Shown here: in pieces, positions 62,912-64,000 of the stretch | How positions within the stretch are numbered: the first letter of the stretch is position 1 | Layout of the letters: each line of letters starts with the position of its first letter | Source: Rhodococcus sp. KRD162 | GTDB taxonomy: Bacteria > Actinomycetota > Actinomycetes > Mycobacteriales > Mycobacteriaceae | Reading direction: 5' to 3' | Length of the DNA: 64,000 nucleotides | NCBI RefSeq assembly: GCF_017168335.1 | Contig: NZ_JABFAU010000001.1 | Span: 62,001-126,000, forward strand | Translations under genes and position numbers: made by a program | Notes under the pieces: model-generated | Told to the model about the DNA's origin: nothing | Database searches by the model: none | Seen by the model: only the letters and a program-made list of their open reading frames with translations

Positions 62912-64000
62912 GTGACCACTTCACGCTCCGTTTCCGCCCCTCTTCGGACCTTCGTGCTGGACACCTCGGTGTTGCTTTCGGACCCCTGGGCAGTCATTCG
63001 GTTCGCCGAGCACAATGTGGTTCTCCCGCTGGTGGTCATCAGCGAGTTGGAGGGTAAACGCCACCACCACGAGCTGGGGTGGTTCGCGCGGGAATCCTTA
63101 CGGATGCTCGATGATCTCCGCGTCGAATTCGGCCGACTCGATCAGCCTGTTCCGATCGGAACCGACGGTGGCACACTGCAAGTCGAGCTCAATCACACCG
63201 ATCCTTCGGTGCTTCCAGTGGGCTTTCGCACCGACACCAACGATTCGAGGATCCTCGCCTGTGCACTCAATCTGAAGGCAGAGGGCAAGGATGTCGTGCT
63301 CGTCAGCAAGGATATCCCGCTGCGAGTCAAGGCCGGTGCCGTCGGCCTTCCCGCCGACGAATATCACGCTCACGATGTGGTGCCGTCCGGTTGGACGGGG
63401 ATGACCGAGCTCGACGTGCAGCCCGATGCAGTGGACACGCTGTTCAACGACGGCGTCATCGATCTCGCGGAGGCGCGAGACCTGCCGTGCCACACCGGGG
63501 TTCGGTTGCTGGCGGGTCGCCAGAGCGCGTTGGGTCGGGTGACTCCTGATAAGCAGATTCAGTTGGTTCGCGGTGAGCGAGAGGCATTCGGCCTGCACGG
63601 GCGTTCGGCGGAGCAGCGGGTGGCGCTGGACCTGCTGCTCGACGAGAGCATCGGCATCGTCTCGTTGGGTGGTAAGGCCGGAACGGGTAAGTCGGCGCTG
63701 GCGCTGACGGCCGGGCTCGAAGCGGTGCTCGAGCGTCGGTCGCATCGGAAAGTCGTTGTGTTCCGGCCGCTTTACGCGGTCGGTGGACAGGAGCTCGGCT
63801 ACCTACCAGGTAGCGAGAGTGAGAAGATGGGCCCGTGGGGTCAGGCGGTGTTCGATACTCTCGAAGGGCTCGCGAGTCCCGAGGTGATGGAAGAGGTCAT
63901 CGCACGCGGGATGTTGGAAGTGTTGCCGCTCACGCACATTCGCGGTCGGTCGTTGCACGATTCCTTCGTCATCGTCGACGAGGCGCAGTCGCTGGAGCGC
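62912..64000 (+). CDS. phoH2: PhoH2, PIN-domain/PhoH ATPase fusion (3' truncated)
   Basis: The visible 363 residues (of about 430 expected) run off the right edge. The N-terminal PIN RNase domain (about 13-150) begins [16 protein letters not shown] with the first catalytic Asp17 and contains [10 protein letters not shown] and [14 protein letters not shown] with further acidic residues. The C-terminal PhoH ATPase has Walker [14 protein letters not shown] (GGKAGTGKS 253-261), [17 protein letters not shown] and the Walker [15 protein letters not shown] at the edge. Mycobacterial PhoH2 (Rv1095) is a sequence-specific RNA helicase and RNase. GTG 62912 is supported by AGGAG six bases upstream. Confidence 0.93.
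   Translation, partial: MTTSRSVSAPLRTFVLDTSVLLSDPWAVIRFAEHNVVLPLVVISELEGKRHHHELGWFARESLRMLDDLRVEFGRLDQPVPIGTDGGTLQVELNHTDPSVLPVGFRTDTNDSRILACALNLKAEGKDVVLVSKDIPLRVKAGAVGLPADEYHAHDVVPSGWTGMTELDVQPDAVDTLFNDGVIDLAEARDLPCHTGVRLLAGRQSALGRVTPDKQIQLVRGEREAFGLHGRSAEQRVALDLLLDESIGIVSLGGKAGTGKSALALTAGLEAVLERRSHRKVVVFRPLYAVGGQELGYLPGSESEKMGPWGQAVFDTLEGLASPEVMEEVIARGMLEVLPLTHIRGRSLHDSFVIVDEAQSLER

Overview
The window is chromosomal DNA of a high-GC mycolic-acid actinomycete, most probably Rhodococcus or a close relative in the Nocardiaceae. The evidence is an EmbC/A/B-type arabinosyltransferase, a mycothiol S-conjugate amidase, two DUF3558 lipoproteins, GTG starts throughout, and gene orders that match Mycobacterium tuberculosis. 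From memory, greA to phoH2 matches Rv1080c-Rv1095 and the carboxylase island matches Rv0971c-Rv0976c. I see no tRNA, rRNA, insertion sequence, integrase or CRISPR array. Sixty protein genes or gene remnants are annotated. The first gene and the last (phoH2) run off the window. No database search was possible, so family calls rest on motifs read by eye. Layout from left to right: 1-3.2 kb holds a truncated CPBP membrane protease, a GNAT acetyltransferase, and a DUF222/HNH-nuclease gene that is split into two overlapping frames and carries a LexA-like SOS box over its start codon. 3.3-8.9 kb is a tightly coupled operon behind a BioQ-like operator. It encodes the three parts of a biotin ECF transporter (BioY, BioM, BioN) interleaved with two adenylate-forming acid ligases and a thiolase. 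An acyl-ACP thioesterase gene overlaps its end on the other strand. 9.7-13.2 kb (minus strand) has a lytic transglycosylase-NlpC/P60 wall hydrolase, a VKOR/DsbA disulfide-forming pair and aroQ. 13.2-17.8 kb has two MFS transporters, a frameshifted hydrolase remnant and a TetR regulator. 18.2-20.3 kb has a wall-anchored DUF3494 (ice-binding-like) protein followed by a lipobox-bearing class F sortase. 20.4-21.9 kb has an ASCH protein and a secreted endo/exonuclease/phosphatase-fold lipoprotein. 22-31.9 kb is a catabolic operon: TIGR03084, an AtuA-like DUF1446 protein, two acyl-CoA dehydrogenases, both subunits of a biotin-dependent acyl-CoA carboxylase, an enoyl-CoA hydratase and a TetR regulator. 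31.9-34.4 kb has guanine deaminase and two DUF3558 lipoproteins. 34.4-39.1 kb is the str operon (rpsL-rpsG-fusA-tuf). 39.3-43.2 kb is the Hen1/Pnkp RNA-repair pair. 43.5-45.4 kb is an Asp23-type envelope cluster. 45.5-51.8 kb has ilvA, an emb arabinosyltransferase and a DrrAB-like ABC exporter. 51.8-64 kb is a core block: greA, DUF4307, mca, a DUF255 thioredoxin-fold protein, a PAS-GGDEF protein, hemolysin III, a Z-isoprenyl diphosphate synthase, coaA, a DUF885 peptidase, glyA and phoH2. The most unusual items are: (1) the biotin-transport operon with built-in acid-activating and thiolytic enzymes, a possible undescribed salvage or precursor route; (2) a family of 51-bp palindromic elements, present as close pairs just after tuf and just after glyA, with a nearly invariant 13-nt loop; (3) perfect palindromes beside hemolysin III and coaA; and (4) the DUF3494/sortase pair.
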